Origin: a virus
DNA length: 64,000 bases
Reading direction: 5' to 3' (one strand)
IMG/VR virus record: IMGVR_UViG_3300031951_006582
Span: 1 to 64,000 of that record
Shown in pieces: positions 42,107 through 50,911 of the stretch. A model generated the notes under the pieces. The model saw only the letters and a program-made list of their open reading frames with translations, searched no databases and had not been told where the DNA came from. The position numbers and the translations under genes were made by a program. Each line of letters opens with the position of its first letter. Position 1 is the first letter of the stretch.

Positions 42107-42733
42107 ATGAAAATTACAGATATCGTCACTGAAAGCACTACATCAGGCTCTATTGCTACAGTAGCAGCCCCTATGGCCACACAATCTCGCAACGCCAGCA
42201 TTTATGGCGGCAAGAAAGGCGGCGACTTATTGACTGGTAAGAAGACCAATAAGAAGTACGCTAACTCAGTAAACGAAAGCAAGATGAAAGAACTTGCTAT
42301 GGATATCAGAAACATGGATAATGGTAACTTCAAAAAGAAGTACGGAAAAGATAAAGAACACATGAAGTTGGCTTTGGGTGATCCTGATGCAAAGAAAACT
42401 GTTCAAGAAGCAGACTTACAAGAAGATGACTTAATCATTGTTCCTGGACAAGGTCGTAGCCGCAAGACTGGATTCATCAAGCACGGTGAGAGTCGCTTAG
42501 ACCACGAAGTTGAAATGGCTCGTAGTGACCTATTCAGTGCTGCTAAGAACGCAAAGCAAGTCTATGAACTAATTGCTGACCTATCAGAAGAAGAAGGTCT
42601 TGAAGGCTGGGTACAAGAAAAGATTATCAAAGCCAATGACTATCTAAACACTATTCGTGAGTATCTAGAAGGTAAGCAACTACAACAACATGAAATGACC
42701 GGCGGCGTCATTGCAGGTGGTGGCGTAGGTTAA
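42107..42733 (+). CDS. Head-internal candidate with capsid-targeting-like leader
   Basis: 208 residues. Leader MKITDIVTE-S resembles the T4 internal-protein leader, though the third residue before the cut is V instead of I/L. A Lys-rich linker follows (YGGKKGGDLLTGKKTNKKYA). Next is a small module around NMDNGNFKKKYGKDKEHMKL, and a C-terminal helical domain (HEVEMARSDLFSAAKNAKQV, GWVQEKIIKANDYLNTIREY) that recurs in phage proteins. Perfect late octamer at 42075. Stop overlaps the next start. Confidence 0.6.
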   Translation: MKITDIVTESTTSGSIATVAAPMATQSRNASIYGGKKGGDLLTGKKTNKKYANSVNESKMKELAMDIRNMDNGNFKKKYGKDKEHMKLALGDPDAKKTVQEADLQEDDLIIVPGQGRSRKTGFIKHGESRLDHEVEMARSDLFSAAKNAKQVYELIADLSEEEGLEGWVQEKIIKANDYLNTIREYLEGKQLQQHEMTGGVIAGGGVG

Positions 42734-43161
42734 TGCGTGATATCATCAACCTATTAGAAGCGGTTGAGAAGGGTTGCCCCCGTGCTACCCACGATATTGA
42801 CTTGAATCTTAAGAATCGTCAAACTGCAATTGATGAATATCTGTATGGCCCAGCTAATCCAAATAAGCCCGGTTCATACTGGAAAGATTTGAGCAAAGTA
42901 TTTAAAGTAGACGAAGCAACAGCAAAGTCTATGATGTGCGGAAACTGTGCTGCATTTGATGTAAGCGATAGTATGCGTGATTGTATTGCGAGTGGCATCA
43001 AGGGTGATGAAGATAATATTGACCCTAATGCTACTATTAATTTAAGTGATTTGGGTTATTGCAACTTCTTACACTTCAAATGTGCAGGAGGTCGTAGTTG
43101 CAAAGCTTGGGTAACCGGCGGACCAATCACTGAAAAAGATAAGAATAAGAAGGCTGACTAA
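42733..43161 (+). CDS. Cys-rich protein with capsid-targeting-like leader
   Basis: 142 residues. Leader MRDIINLLE-A has an L-L-E site. The rest carries MMCGNCAAFDVSDSMRDCIA and LGYCNFLHFKCAGGRSCKAW: six Cys with a C-x2-C start and a C-x-x-W end, reminiscent of high-potential iron-sulfur proteins, although four Cys would be enough for that cluster. Zinc binding is equally possible. It is coupled to both neighbours (TAATG upstream; next ATG directly after its stop). I would call it metal-binding, head-packaged candidate. Confidence 0.6.
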   Translation: MRDIINLLEAVEKGCPRATHDIDLNLKNRQTAIDEYLYGPANPNKPGSYWKDLSKVFKVDEATAKSMMCGNCAAFDVSDSMRDCIASGIKGDEDNIDPNATINLSDLGYCNFLHFKCAGGRSCKAWVTGGPITEKDKNKKAD

Positions 43162-44436
43162 ATGAGTTCTATATTTGATGGCATTGGCGACGAAGGCGTA
43201 GAACAATTAGATGAAAATCTACGCAAGTGGTTCAAAGAGAAGTGGGTTCGTTTTGGTCCCGACGGCAAGATTCGTGGCGCTTGTGCAAGAGGTGATGACA
43301 GTGAAGGTAAGCCTAAGTGTCTCCCACAAAAGAAAGCACACAGTTTAGGTAAAAAAGGTCGTAAGTATGCTGCAAGTAAGAAGCGCAGAGAAGATCCAAA
43401 CCCAGAACGCAGAGGTAAGGCTAAGAACGTAGCTACTAAAAAGAAGTCAAACGAAGACATTCAAGTAAATGAAAAGTGGAGTCAGAAATACAAAGATAGT
43501 ATCAACTGCTCCAATCCAAAAGGCTTTAGCCAAAAAGCACATTGCGCTGGAAAGAAGAAGAACGAAGATATGTACGAAGAAACTAAGAAATGTCCAGAAT
43601 GCGGTGGTCCAATGTATCACGAATCAATGATGACTGAGAAGAAGGATGCTTGCTATCACAAAGTCAAGAGCCGCTATAAAGTCTGGCCTTCTGCATATGC
43701 TAGTGGTGCATTAGTTCAATGCCGTAAGAAAGGTGCAAGCAATTGGGGCACCGGTGGCAAGAAGAATGAGAGCAATATCATGAAGGGTATTGTTGATGAA
43801 GCCGGAAGCGTAATCATCGGTCATGACAAAGATGATCCTCAAGTTGCAGTTCTTGGTGGCGCTGGATCATATAGTCTTAGTAATCTCAAAAAGAAAGCAC
43901 AGATGGAAGCTAATGAATTAGCAAAAGATGTTAGTGAAGGTAAGTTTAAAAACTCATCATATAATGTTAAGCAACTTGCTAACACACTTGACACAATCGT
44001 TGCAGCCGAAGACGAAATGGAAAAACTTTATTTCGGTGAAGATTATACTGGTGAGTTCGCAGCAGAAGTAACTCCAGCAATCAATCCATATGGTGGTCTA
44101 AAAGATCGTAAACACAGAGGTGCCATCAGCGAAACTCCAACTGATAATCCTACTGGTGCTAGTGGTGAAGGTGGCTGGCGTAGAACAGACATTGAAGAAG
44201 AAGAACAGCTTGACGAAAAGTGCTGGAAGGGCTATAAAAAGCAAGGCATGAAAACGATGTTTGGTAAGAAATATCCAAACTGTGTCAAGAATACTAACGA
44301 AGAAGAACAGCTTGACGAAAAATGCTGGGACACTCATAAGCAAGTCGGTATGAAAAAGAAGGGCGATAGAATGGTCCCTAACTGCGTACCAAAAGAATCG
44401 GCTATCATGAGAGGCCTAAAGCGTGAGAGCAAGTGA
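43162..44436 (+). CDS. Mosaic of Lys/Cys modules separated by L-D-E sites
   Basis: 424 residues. After VEQLDE-N comes a DUF5872-like module (LRKWFKEKWVRFGPDGKIRG, GKPKCLPQKKAHSLGKKGRK), then KYKDSINCSNPKGFSQKAHC, then a zinc-type CPECGG, then DACYHKVKSRYKVWPSAYAS, a helical region, and two copies of EEEQLDEKCW joined to a GMK-x-K...PNCV segment. The modules are small, basic and known from many large DNA viruses. The recurring QLDE sites would be cut by a prohead protease, releasing basic peptides inside the capsid (inference). Overlaps the next gene by 14 bases. Confidence 0.65.
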   Translation: MSSIFDGIGDEGVEQLDENLRKWFKEKWVRFGPDGKIRGACARGDDSEGKPKCLPQKKAHSLGKKGRKYAASKKRREDPNPERRGKAKNVATKKKSNEDIQVNEKWSQKYKDSINCSNPKGFSQKAHCAGKKKNEDMYEETKKCPECGGPMYHESMMTEKKDACYHKVKSRYKVWPSAYASGALVQCRKKGASNWGTGGKKNESNIMKGIVDEAGSVIIGHDKDDPQVAVLGGAGSYSLSNLKKKAQMEANELAKDVSEGKFKNSSYNVKQLANTLDTIVAAEDEMEKLYFGEDYTGEFAAEVTPAINPYGGLKDRKHRGAISETPTDNPTGASGEGGWRRTDIEEEEQLDEKCWKGYKKQGMKTMFGKKYPNCVKNTNEEEQLDEKCWDTHKQVGMKKKGDRMVPNCVPKESAIMRGLKRESK

Positions 44437-45421
44437 GTTTCTACCCGAATCAGTAAGCACTGGTCAAGGTGGCGGTAGTGCAGGCGGTAATGGCGGTCAG
44501 ATGGTCGGTGGCCCTACTACCTACGAGCAAGAATATAATATGTTCAAGCGTAAGGGACAGCGTAGAATCACTGCGATGACTAACGAAGCACTTGATAGTT
44601 CATACGAGTATCGTAACAGTAAACAGAATCCCGGTACAGTATTTTACTTTGACGCAGACGACGGTACTGAGTATAAGGTTCAGTTCGGTAAATCAGGTAA
44701 AGCAGTAGAAGTTGCATTCTTTGCTAGAGGCGAAGGTGATGAGCATAAAATCGGCTTAACTGGTTCAGGTGATAGTAGAAAGATATTCGGAACTGTAATC
44801 AATATTGTTAAGGATTACATGGAAAAGAATAATCCAATGACATTATTATTTACGGCGAATAATAGTGAGCAAAGCAGAGTTAAATTATACAACATGTTGG
44901 CGAGTAAAGTTGATCAAGCATTACCTGATTATACATTCCAAGGTGCTTTTAACAACGGAAACTTCACACAGTTTAATATTATTCATAAAGATTCAGGCCG
45001 ATCAGTCGCATTAGACAAAGCAAAAGCCAAAGCAGGCAAAGCACTAGATAAAGTATTTGAAGATAAGATAACATTAAGCGATATCTATAAGAACAACTAT
45101 CCAGATCACGATGAAGTAATTTGGAACTATGTTGGTGATAGTGACTTTGACATACCGTTCACTATCCAAACTATTAACCCAAACAAGCTTAATATATATT
45201 TGACAAGCCAATACAGTATAGAACACATTGAAGAATTGTTTGATATGATGGATGAAGATCAAAAAGAAACAGTTGAACATTATGAAAATGATCCAACATT
45301 AAGTGATCAGATTATTGTAATGAGTGATGGTAGAATAATTGACGGCAATCATAGAGCATTGGCAGCAGTGTTATCCAACAGACCAATTAAATATATTGAT
45401 GTTAGTGAGGAAGAAGTATGA
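44423..45421 (+). CDS. ParB-like domain protein with capsid-targeting-like leader
   Basis: 332 residues, GTG start inside the end of the previous gene. Leader MRASEFLPE-S with an L-P-E site, then a Gly-rich linker. Residues about 60-200 form an alpha/beta domain (GTVFYFDADDGTEYKVQFGK, NNPMTLLFTANNSEQSRVKL). The C-terminus (LSDQIIVMSDGRIIDGNHRA-LAAVLSNRPIKYIDVSEEE) matches the ParB/sulfiredoxin-type fold (I-x-DG-x-I-x-DGNHR-x-A). ParB domains bind CTP or act as nucleases; which applies here is unknown. Confidence 0.6.
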   Translation: MRASEFLPESVSTGQGGGSAGGNGGQMVGGPTTYEQEYNMFKRKGQRRITAMTNEALDSSYEYRNSKQNPGTVFYFDADDGTEYKVQFGKSGKAVEVAFFARGEGDEHKIGLTGSGDSRKIFGTVINIVKDYMEKNNPMTLLFTANNSEQSRVKLYNMLASKVDQALPDYTFQGAFNNGNFTQFNIIHKDSGRSVALDKAKAKAGKALDKVFEDKITLSDIYKNNYPDHDEVIWNYVGDSDFDIPFTIQTINPNKLNIYLTSQYSIEHIEELFDMMDEDQKETVEHYENDPTLSDQIIVMSDGRIIDGNHRALAAVLSNRPIKYIDVSEEEV

Positions 45422-45573
45422 GTCATCTCAGAGATGTGAATAGAAGTTACTTTAAACATTTATATCACGCTTGGAAAGTTGCCTTTATACTAATAGTGCA
45501 TGGATTGTTCCCAAACATATGGGAAACTAAAGCCAGCGATAATCTTTGTCAGCATTCACATCCAAAACGATAA
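45418..45573 (+). CDS. Small DUF6356-like membrane protein
   Basis: 51 residues, MSHLRDVNRSYFKHLYHAWK then VAFILIVHGLFPNIWETKAS. The AW-K-x-AF-x-L-x-x-HGL-x-P-x-x-x-ET pattern fits DUF6356 proteins of alphaproteobacteria and their phages. One amphipathic/TM helix. Start overlaps the previous stop (ATGA). The stop codon overlaps the late octamer of the dps gene. Function unknown. Confidence 0.6.
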   Translation: MSHLRDVNRSYFKHLYHAWKVAFILIVHGLFPNIWETKASDNLCQHSHPKR

Positions 45574-45576
45574 ATA
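45569..45576 (+). promoter_or_regulatory. Late promoter (dps, ART and amidoligase operon)
   Basis: GATAAATA overlapping the stop of the DUF6356-like gene; precedes ATG 45595. Confidence 0.7.
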
Positions 45577-45594
45577 GTTTATAGGACTATTAAT

Positions 45595-46038
45595 ATGCTC
45601 ACTGATACACTTAAAACACTTTTAGCCACAACTTATGCTTTGTCAATCAAGGCTCAGAACTTCCACTGGAATGTAGAAGGCCCTGACTTCCCTCAGTATC
45701 ACGATTTCTTCGGTAACTATTACGAAGAAGTATACGGCAACACGATTGACAAGTTGGCAGAAATCATTCGCCAGCTTGATTCATACACACCAGGAAGCAT
45801 CCTTCGCTATGCTGAGTTGAGTCAAATTGAAGATCAAACAAAGATTCCTCGTGCAATGCTTATGATGGAAGAACTTTATCACGATAATGCTATTGTGCTA
45901 GATATGTATAAGCAAGCGTTTCACGTAGCAAATGAGGCAGATGAGCAAGGAATCTGTGACTTCATTGCAGGTCGTATTGACGCACACGCTAAACATCAAT
46001 GGATGCTAAGAAGTATTCTTAAAACTGCGAGGGCGTAA
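45595..46038 (+). CDS. Dps-like ferritin
   Basis: 147 residues. AQNFHWNVEGPDFPQYHDFF and NTIDKLAEIIRQLDSYTPG carry most of the inter-subunit ferroxidase ligands of Dps (H in FHWN, H in QYHDF, D and E in IDKLAE); the Asp five residues after the second His is replaced by Gly. Dps dodecamers oxidise Fe(II), store iron and shield DNA from peroxide. Own perfect late octamer (45569-45576). It sits within the cluster of packaged-protein candidates but has no leader itself. Confidence 0.85.
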   Translation: MLTDTLKTLLATTYALSIKAQNFHWNVEGPDFPQYHDFFGNYYEEVYGNTIDKLAEIIRQLDSYTPGSILRYAELSQIEDQTKIPRAMLMMEELYHDNAIVLDMYKQAFHVANEADEQGICDFIAGRIDAHAKHQWMLRSILKTARA

Positions 46039-47927
46039 TGTCCCCGAATGATATGCAGATGTTGATCAAATCATTACACCTGTTAGAACAAGAACCTGAA
46101 GTTCAGGAAAACTCGCCAGTGGTTGAAGACACTGCACAATCTGATAATAGAGATTATCTTCCAGCAATAGAAGAATTTTTATTCAATCTAGGTCCCGATG
46201 ACGTTGGTGTAGAGAAGTTTGGCCCATACACTGTACACTTTGAGGGATTCAGTGACTATTGCCAGCAAGACGCAAATGATCGTTGTTATTTGCCTAAAGA
46301 AGATCCTAGACACTTAGACAAATATGAAGACATATATGACGAGGTTCTACGAGACTTCATTAATCGTGAAGATGGCAAAATGCCAATTGATTCAGGATTG
46401 ACTGGCGACGAAGAATACCCTATCTATTACGCTATCTTTAAAGAAGAAGGCATTGTTGAAGCCAAAGAAAGTATTAAAGACCAAGTTGAAAAAGCCTATA
46501 TCCAAGATGGCGGAAACATTGATGACTATTTTGTAAGACACAGCAGAGTTGATAAGTTAGGATTTAGTCCAAAACAAATCTTTGCTCGTAGCCCTGATTT
46601 AGATCATCCTGCATATGATATTGATTATATTGGCAATAGTGTAGGTACTCCTGCACTTTGGTTCTATCCATTAAAATATTATTTACAATCTAAGGAATTA
46701 TTTGCTGAGAAATTGCCATATATATGGTTAGTAAAACTAAGACCAAATGCATGGCTACAACCTGTAGACAGGTTTACTAAAACAAAGAAAGAAGCCCCAC
46801 AAGGAAAAGAAAGAGTAGGCATACTTAAGAATACACTTACTCCAGCAGCAATCTTTTTCAAGCCTGCGTTTGATGTTGTAGATAAGTTCTATGACTATGG
46901 TGGTCAGCATAAGCGTCACGGCGAAGTCAAGGGTGCTCCAGTAGAAGAAGAAATCGCTTATCACGGTACAACAGATGATATAGCTGAGTTCTATCCACTC
47001 ACTCACTTTGGCACTGAGAAGGCTGCTAAAGATAGAATGACATTCAAGAAAATCAAAGATGGTAAAATCTATAAAGTAGATTTAGATATTAAGAATCCAT
47101 TAACTATTAAAGACTTTCCTGGCGTTCACTATGACAGATTATATGCTTTTGAATTGCGTGATAAGAAACTAATTAGTCAAAAAGAAATGGAAGCTATTAC
47201 TACTATTGAAGATAAGGCAGAATTACGAAAAGCATTATTAGCTAAATTAAAAGAATTAGGCTTTGATGGCTTTGTCTATAAGAATAGATACGAAGACAGA
47301 GGCAATCTTAGTTATGTAATAGTTGACCCTAGTCAAGTAAAAGTTCTCGGTGTTGAACCTGCTGCTGAAGAAGTCACTGAAGCAAGCCCAAATACACTTA
47401 AGGGTAGCTTTACTCCAGACTTAGTTGAGAGTAAGAAATGGTTAGCTAATATGTTGGCTAAGGGTCTTAAAGGCAAGAATGCTGGCACTATCTATGTATT
47501 AGGTAGCTGGTACGGCAATATGGGAATCTTCTTACACGAAGCAGATATCAAGTTTGACAAGTTAGTTTTGGTTGAGCCTAACGAAGAATGGTTGCGTCAA
47601 AGTAAAAAACTATTAGATACGTTTAATACTGAGGGCAAAATCGTATTTCTCAATCAAAAAGCAGAAGATGTTGTTTATGAAAAGCCAGGCGTAGTAATCA
47701 ACACAAGCTGCAACGAAACAGGCCCTATATTCTTGAATAAAGTTCCCGATAATATGCTATGTTTATTACAAGCAAGAAACAACAACGAGAATACATTATT
47801 CCCAACAGAAGATGAGGAAGACTTTGTAGACTATTTCCCACTTTCAAAGGTTTATTACACTGGCGATAAATATCTAGAAGACCCTGAAATTAATTATGTT
47901 CGTTATATGAAGATTGGTAGAAAATGA
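46038..47927 (+). CDS. ADP-ribosyltransferase-like plus methyltransferase-like fusion
   Basis: 629 residues. An N-terminal LIKSLHLLE-Q site resembles a packaging leader. Residues about 50-300 are unassigned. About 305-430: EIAYHGTTDDIAEFYPLTHF-GTEKAA, IYKVDLDIKNPLTIKDF, LGFDGFVYKNRY and SYVIVDPSQVKVLG follow the H-Y-[EQ] ART domains of polyvalent phage proteins. About 455-629: GTIYVLGSWYGNMGIFLHEA and LVLVEPNEEWLRQS give a class I SAM-binding fold. T4 packages an ART (Alt) that modifies host RNA polymerase; this would be a functional analogue with an added methyltransferase. Activity is inferred, not shown. Confidence 0.65.
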   Translation: MSPNDMQMLIKSLHLLEQEPEVQENSPVVEDTAQSDNRDYLPAIEEFLFNLGPDDVGVEKFGPYTVHFEGFSDYCQQDANDRCYLPKEDPRHLDKYEDIYDEVLRDFINREDGKMPIDSGLTGDEEYPIYYAIFKEEGIVEAKESIKDQVEKAYIQDGGNIDDYFVRHSRVDKLGFSPKQIFARSPDLDHPAYDIDYIGNSVGTPALWFYPLKYYLQSKELFAEKLPYIWLVKLRPNAWLQPVDRFTKTKKEAPQGKERVGILKNTLTPAAIFFKPAFDVVDKFYDYGGQHKRHGEVKGAPVEEEIAYHGTTDDIAEFYPLTHFGTEKAAKDRMTFKKIKDGKIYKVDLDIKNPLTIKDFPGVHYDRLYAFELRDKKLISQKEMEAITTIEDKAELRKALLAKLKELGFDGFVYKNRYEDRGNLSYVIVDPSQVKVLGVEPAAEEVTEASPNTLKGSFTPDLVESKKWLANMLAKGLKGKNAGTIYVLGSWYGNMGIFLHEADIKFDKLVLVEPNEEWLRQSKKLLDTFNTEGKIVFLNQKAEDVVYEKPGVVINTSCNETGPIFLNKVPDNMLCLLQARNNNENTLFPTEDEEDFVDYFPLSKVYYTGDKYLEDPEINYVRYMKIGRK

Positions 47928-50533
47928 GAGCAAAACAATTCGTACCTATTGTAGAAGCTCAGCAAGAGCTTTTTGAAGTAAATATGAGTCCCGGCAACTT
48001 GAAGAAGCTTGCTAGCGGGATTGATGCCTTAGTAGGTATTGAATTTGAAATGATGGTTCCCGACGTTGGTTCTGTAGATGACGAGGATAGAGAACCAGAA
48101 GAGGATATGGATTACGATGAAGAAGCATATGATATTGAAGATATCGCTCGCTTCTTTAATGACGGTGGCTATAATGATCGCAGTACAATCAGAGACTTAG
48201 AAGAAGAACTAAGAGAAAAATTCTATGAATGGATAAGTGAACAAATAGACGAAGAATGGAATAATGAAGGTAGACAATACTTTGCACAGTGGGTCAAGGA
48301 CAATATAGATCCTGATACTATTGCCGATCACGTAGACAAAGAAGAAGATTTATTTGGTAATAGAAATCCTGACGGATCAGACTGGGATCAGTTCATTGAA
48401 GATGAATGGGAAAAGAGCTTTGATAGCGGTAGTTACGAAAAGGCATACGATGAGTTCCGCGAAGAAAGACAAGATAGCGGCGACTTTGATGAAAGAGACT
48501 TTCTAAGAGGAATCGGCATTCGTTATATGTCCGATGTTAATGATCATGTGAGAGAGTATGTTGCCTGGCCGCACTATACCTATTCTGACGGTGACAGTGA
48601 AATGAACCTTGAGAGTTTAGCAGATGAATTCTCAGATGCAATTGGTCGCAAAGTTCACTACAGTACAGGTTATCACGGCGGACCAAGAACAAATGACGCA
48701 TATACTATTGAACCTGATAGCAGCTTGAGCGGATCAGGTGACGATGCTGGACTTGAGTTCATTAGTCCTCCATTGCCTATTGATGAAGCACTTGAAGATG
48801 TTAAAAAGATCAAAGAATGGGCTGATGATAAGGGCGCATATACTAACAGAACAACTGGTCTGCATATGAACGTTAGCGTTCCTGGATTTAATCAAGAAAA
48901 TCTAGACTTCGTTAAGCTGACATTGTTGCTTGGTGACAAGTATCTATTAGATAGATTTGGTCGTAGTGCAAATACTTACTGCAAGAGTGCTTTAGATATT
49001 ATTGAAGAAGCACCCAATGTACAGGATAAAGAACTTTTATTCAAGAGATTAAAAGACAATCTTGAAACTATAGCAAGTAAAGTCATTCACTCGGGTAGAG
49101 TAGGTAAGTTCACAAGTATCAACCCTAAAGACAATCGTGTTGAATTCAGAGGCCCGGGCGGTGATTGGCTTGGGCAAAACTTTGACAAGATTGAAGATAC
49201 ACTTTATCGTTGCGTAGTAGCACTTGATGCTGCGGTTGATCCTGACAAGTATCGTAAGGAATACTTGAAGAAGCTTACTAAGATGTTTGATCCTGCTAAG
49301 GGTTCATTAGAAGATGTGTTCGTGCAGTATGCAGCGGGTACTATCACTCGTCAAGAATTGAAGGAAAAGCTCAAGGCTACACAATCGCAAAGAAAGAAAG
49401 AAAAGCTTTCTAAAGAAGGCGTGGTTGAATTAGAATTCTATGAAGCACAGGACGGAGATTACATCATTGAATATGATAATCCAACTGGTGATAATCGCAG
49501 AATGTTCCTAAAGAAAACTGAACAAGTAAGTAATGATGATCAAGCATTAAAAGCTGCAATGAATATTGAGCCAAGCTGGTTCAAGCCAGATGACATTGAA
49601 AACATCGTTGTTACTGAGTATACAGGTAGAAAAGTATATAATGTGTTTGATAAGGAAGGTAATGTTGTTGGTACCTACAATGCAGTGACACCTTTACAAG
49701 CAATTGACATTACACTTAGCTACGATAATAGGCTACCTAAACAAGGATTGACTGCTAAGTTAGAAAGTGAGTCGCAGCCAGAACCACTTAGAATGGCTCC
49801 GGGTGAAACAGAGTTTGTTGTAGTGAATAATACGTTGGGTCAAAGAGTAAGCCTAGGTGCAAGAGATAGCGCAACTGCATTAAGCCGTGCATTGCGTAAC
49901 AACCCAAGCTGGGATTCATATGAGCATCTGATTAGAGTTCTCTCAGCAGAACCTCAAACCCAAGAGGAACCACAATATACCGGTTACCGTGTAGCTGGTT
50001 CAAATTCTGAAGAAATTATTGCTGCTAGATCACCTGGCGAAGCACAGCGTATTGCTATGCTACTATATCCTAACTTAGGTGATAACTTAAGTGTCTCTGC
50101 AACGACGATGAGTTCTGGCCTTGCCGCATCACGATACCAACGACATATGGAAGAGATAGCAAGAATGAATGACCGCTCAGCGGGAAGTTCAGAACCGAGA
50201 GAATTTTATGTTAGCAACAACAGATTTGGCGGTACAATTAGGGTTGAAGCCCCTGATGAGGCAGAAGCACTACACGCTGCTACTAGAGCCCGTCCTGAAT
50301 GGTCAATACGAGATTTGACAGCAACCGAAGTAGGCGGAAGATCAAATCAATCTAATAATGGATTGACAGCGGGACAGCCCGGCGAAGGTGAGCTTTATCA
50401 AGTTACAGATGTAGGCGACACCGGGGGCGTAGTCATTCGTGCAACTAGTCCAGAACATGCTATTGAACGAGCTAGACAAGCACATCGCATAGACCCCTCA
50501 AGAGAATTAGAAGCAAGGCTATATAACGGTTGA
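47924..50533 (+). CDS. Amidoligase (COOH-NH2 ligase) with capsid-targeting-like leader
   Basis: 869 residues. Leader MRAKQFVPIVE-A with an I-V-E site. Residues 38-43 GIEFEM, then a long acidic insertion, DAYTIEPDSSLSGSG, AGLEFISPPLPIDEALEDVK and NRTTGLHMNVSVPGFNQENL: the G-x-E-x-E, D-x-S-L, G-x-E-[IVF]-x-SPPL and TGLH motifs of the glutamine-synthetase-fold amidoligase family. These join a carboxylate and an amine, modifying peptides or proteins. The C-terminal 300 residues hold three similar beta-alpha modules (e.g. TEFVVVNNTLGQRVSLGARD, REFYVSNNRFGGTIRVEAPD). Overlaps the ART gene by 4 bases. Confidence 0.75.
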   Translation: MRAKQFVPIVEAQQELFEVNMSPGNLKKLASGIDALVGIEFEMMVPDVGSVDDEDREPEEDMDYDEEAYDIEDIARFFNDGGYNDRSTIRDLEEELREKFYEWISEQIDEEWNNEGRQYFAQWVKDNIDPDTIADHVDKEEDLFGNRNPDGSDWDQFIEDEWEKSFDSGSYEKAYDEFREERQDSGDFDERDFLRGIGIRYMSDVNDHVREYVAWPHYTYSDGDSEMNLESLADEFSDAIGRKVHYSTGYHGGPRTNDAYTIEPDSSLSGSGDDAGLEFISPPLPIDEALEDVKKIKEWADDKGAYTNRTTGLHMNVSVPGFNQENLDFVKLTLLLGDKYLLDRFGRSANTYCKSALDIIEEAPNVQDKELLFKRLKDNLETIASKVIHSGRVGKFTSINPKDNRVEFRGPGGDWLGQNFDKIEDTLYRCVVALDAAVDPDKYRKEYLKKLTKMFDPAKGSLEDVFVQYAAGTITRQELKEKLKATQSQRKKEKLSKEGVVELEFYEAQDGDYIIEYDNPTGDNRRMFLKKTEQVSNDDQALKAAMNIEPSWFKPDDIENIVVTEYTGRKVYNVFDKEGNVVGTYNAVTPLQAIDITLSYDNRLPKQGLTAKLESESQPEPLRMAPGETEFVVVNNTLGQRVSLGARDSATALSRALRNNPSWDSYEHLIRVLSAEPQTQEEPQYTGYRVAGSNSEEIIAARSPGEAQRIAMLLYPNLGDNLSVSATTMSSGLAASRYQRHMEEIARMNDRSAGSSEPREFYVSNNRFGGTIRVEAPDEAEALHAATRARPEWSIRDLTATEVGGRSNQSNNGLTAGQPGEGELYQVTDVGDTGGVVIRATSPEHAIERARQAHRIDPSRELEARLYNG

Positions 50534-50569
50534 CTTTGATTAGCCGATATGATAAAACAGTGATTCACT

Positions 50570-50577
50570 GATAAATA
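50570..50577 (+). promoter_or_regulatory. Late promoter
   Basis: GATAAATA before ATG 50596. A weak TTGACT (50530)/TAAAAC (50553) pair lies upstream. Confidence 0.7.
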
Positions 50578-50595
50578 CTACAAAGGTGATAGAAT

Positions 50596-50904
50596 ATGAA
50601 AATTAATGAACTGCTTAACGAATCGTTTGACAACGTTGAAGATCCAGATACTGACAAGGTTCCTAACATTGTCATGCAGATTCGCAAGAGCATGGACACT
50701 GGCGGCAATCGCCCTATCGTCTTTCGTGATGGATCAAAGGCAGAAGTGCCAGTGAATGCAATGATTGCATTCTTGAATCGCTATGAAACTCTACGCCCAA
50801 TGGATCGTGAAGAAATGCAGAATCTTGCTATTCAGAGCAAAGAAGCATTTGTAGACGTACTAAAGAGCTATAACAAACCTAGAGCACCTAAGAGTATCTA
50901 CTAA
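50596..50904 (+). CDS. Small protein with capsid-targeting-like leader
   Basis: 102 residues. Leader MKINELLNE-S (L-N-E site), an acidic stretch, then a helical domain (PNIVMQIRKSMDTGGNRPIV, FRDGSKAEVPVNAMIAFLNR, REEMQNLAIQSKEAFVDVLK). Perfect late octamer at 50570-50577. Likely processed and packaged with the other leader-bearing proteins; function unknown. Confidence 0.6.
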   Translation: MKINELLNESFDNVEDPDTDKVPNIVMQIRKSMDTGGNRPIVFRDGSKAEVPVNAMIAFLNRYETLRPMDREEMQNLAIQSKEAFVDVLKSYNKPRAPKSIY

Positions 50905-50907
50905 ATA
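50900..50907 (+). promoter_or_regulatory. Late promoter variant, leaderless spacing (SGNH-like gene)
   Basis: ACTAAATA, four bases (ATAG), ATG 50912. Confidence 0.5.
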
Positions 50908-50911
50908 ATAG

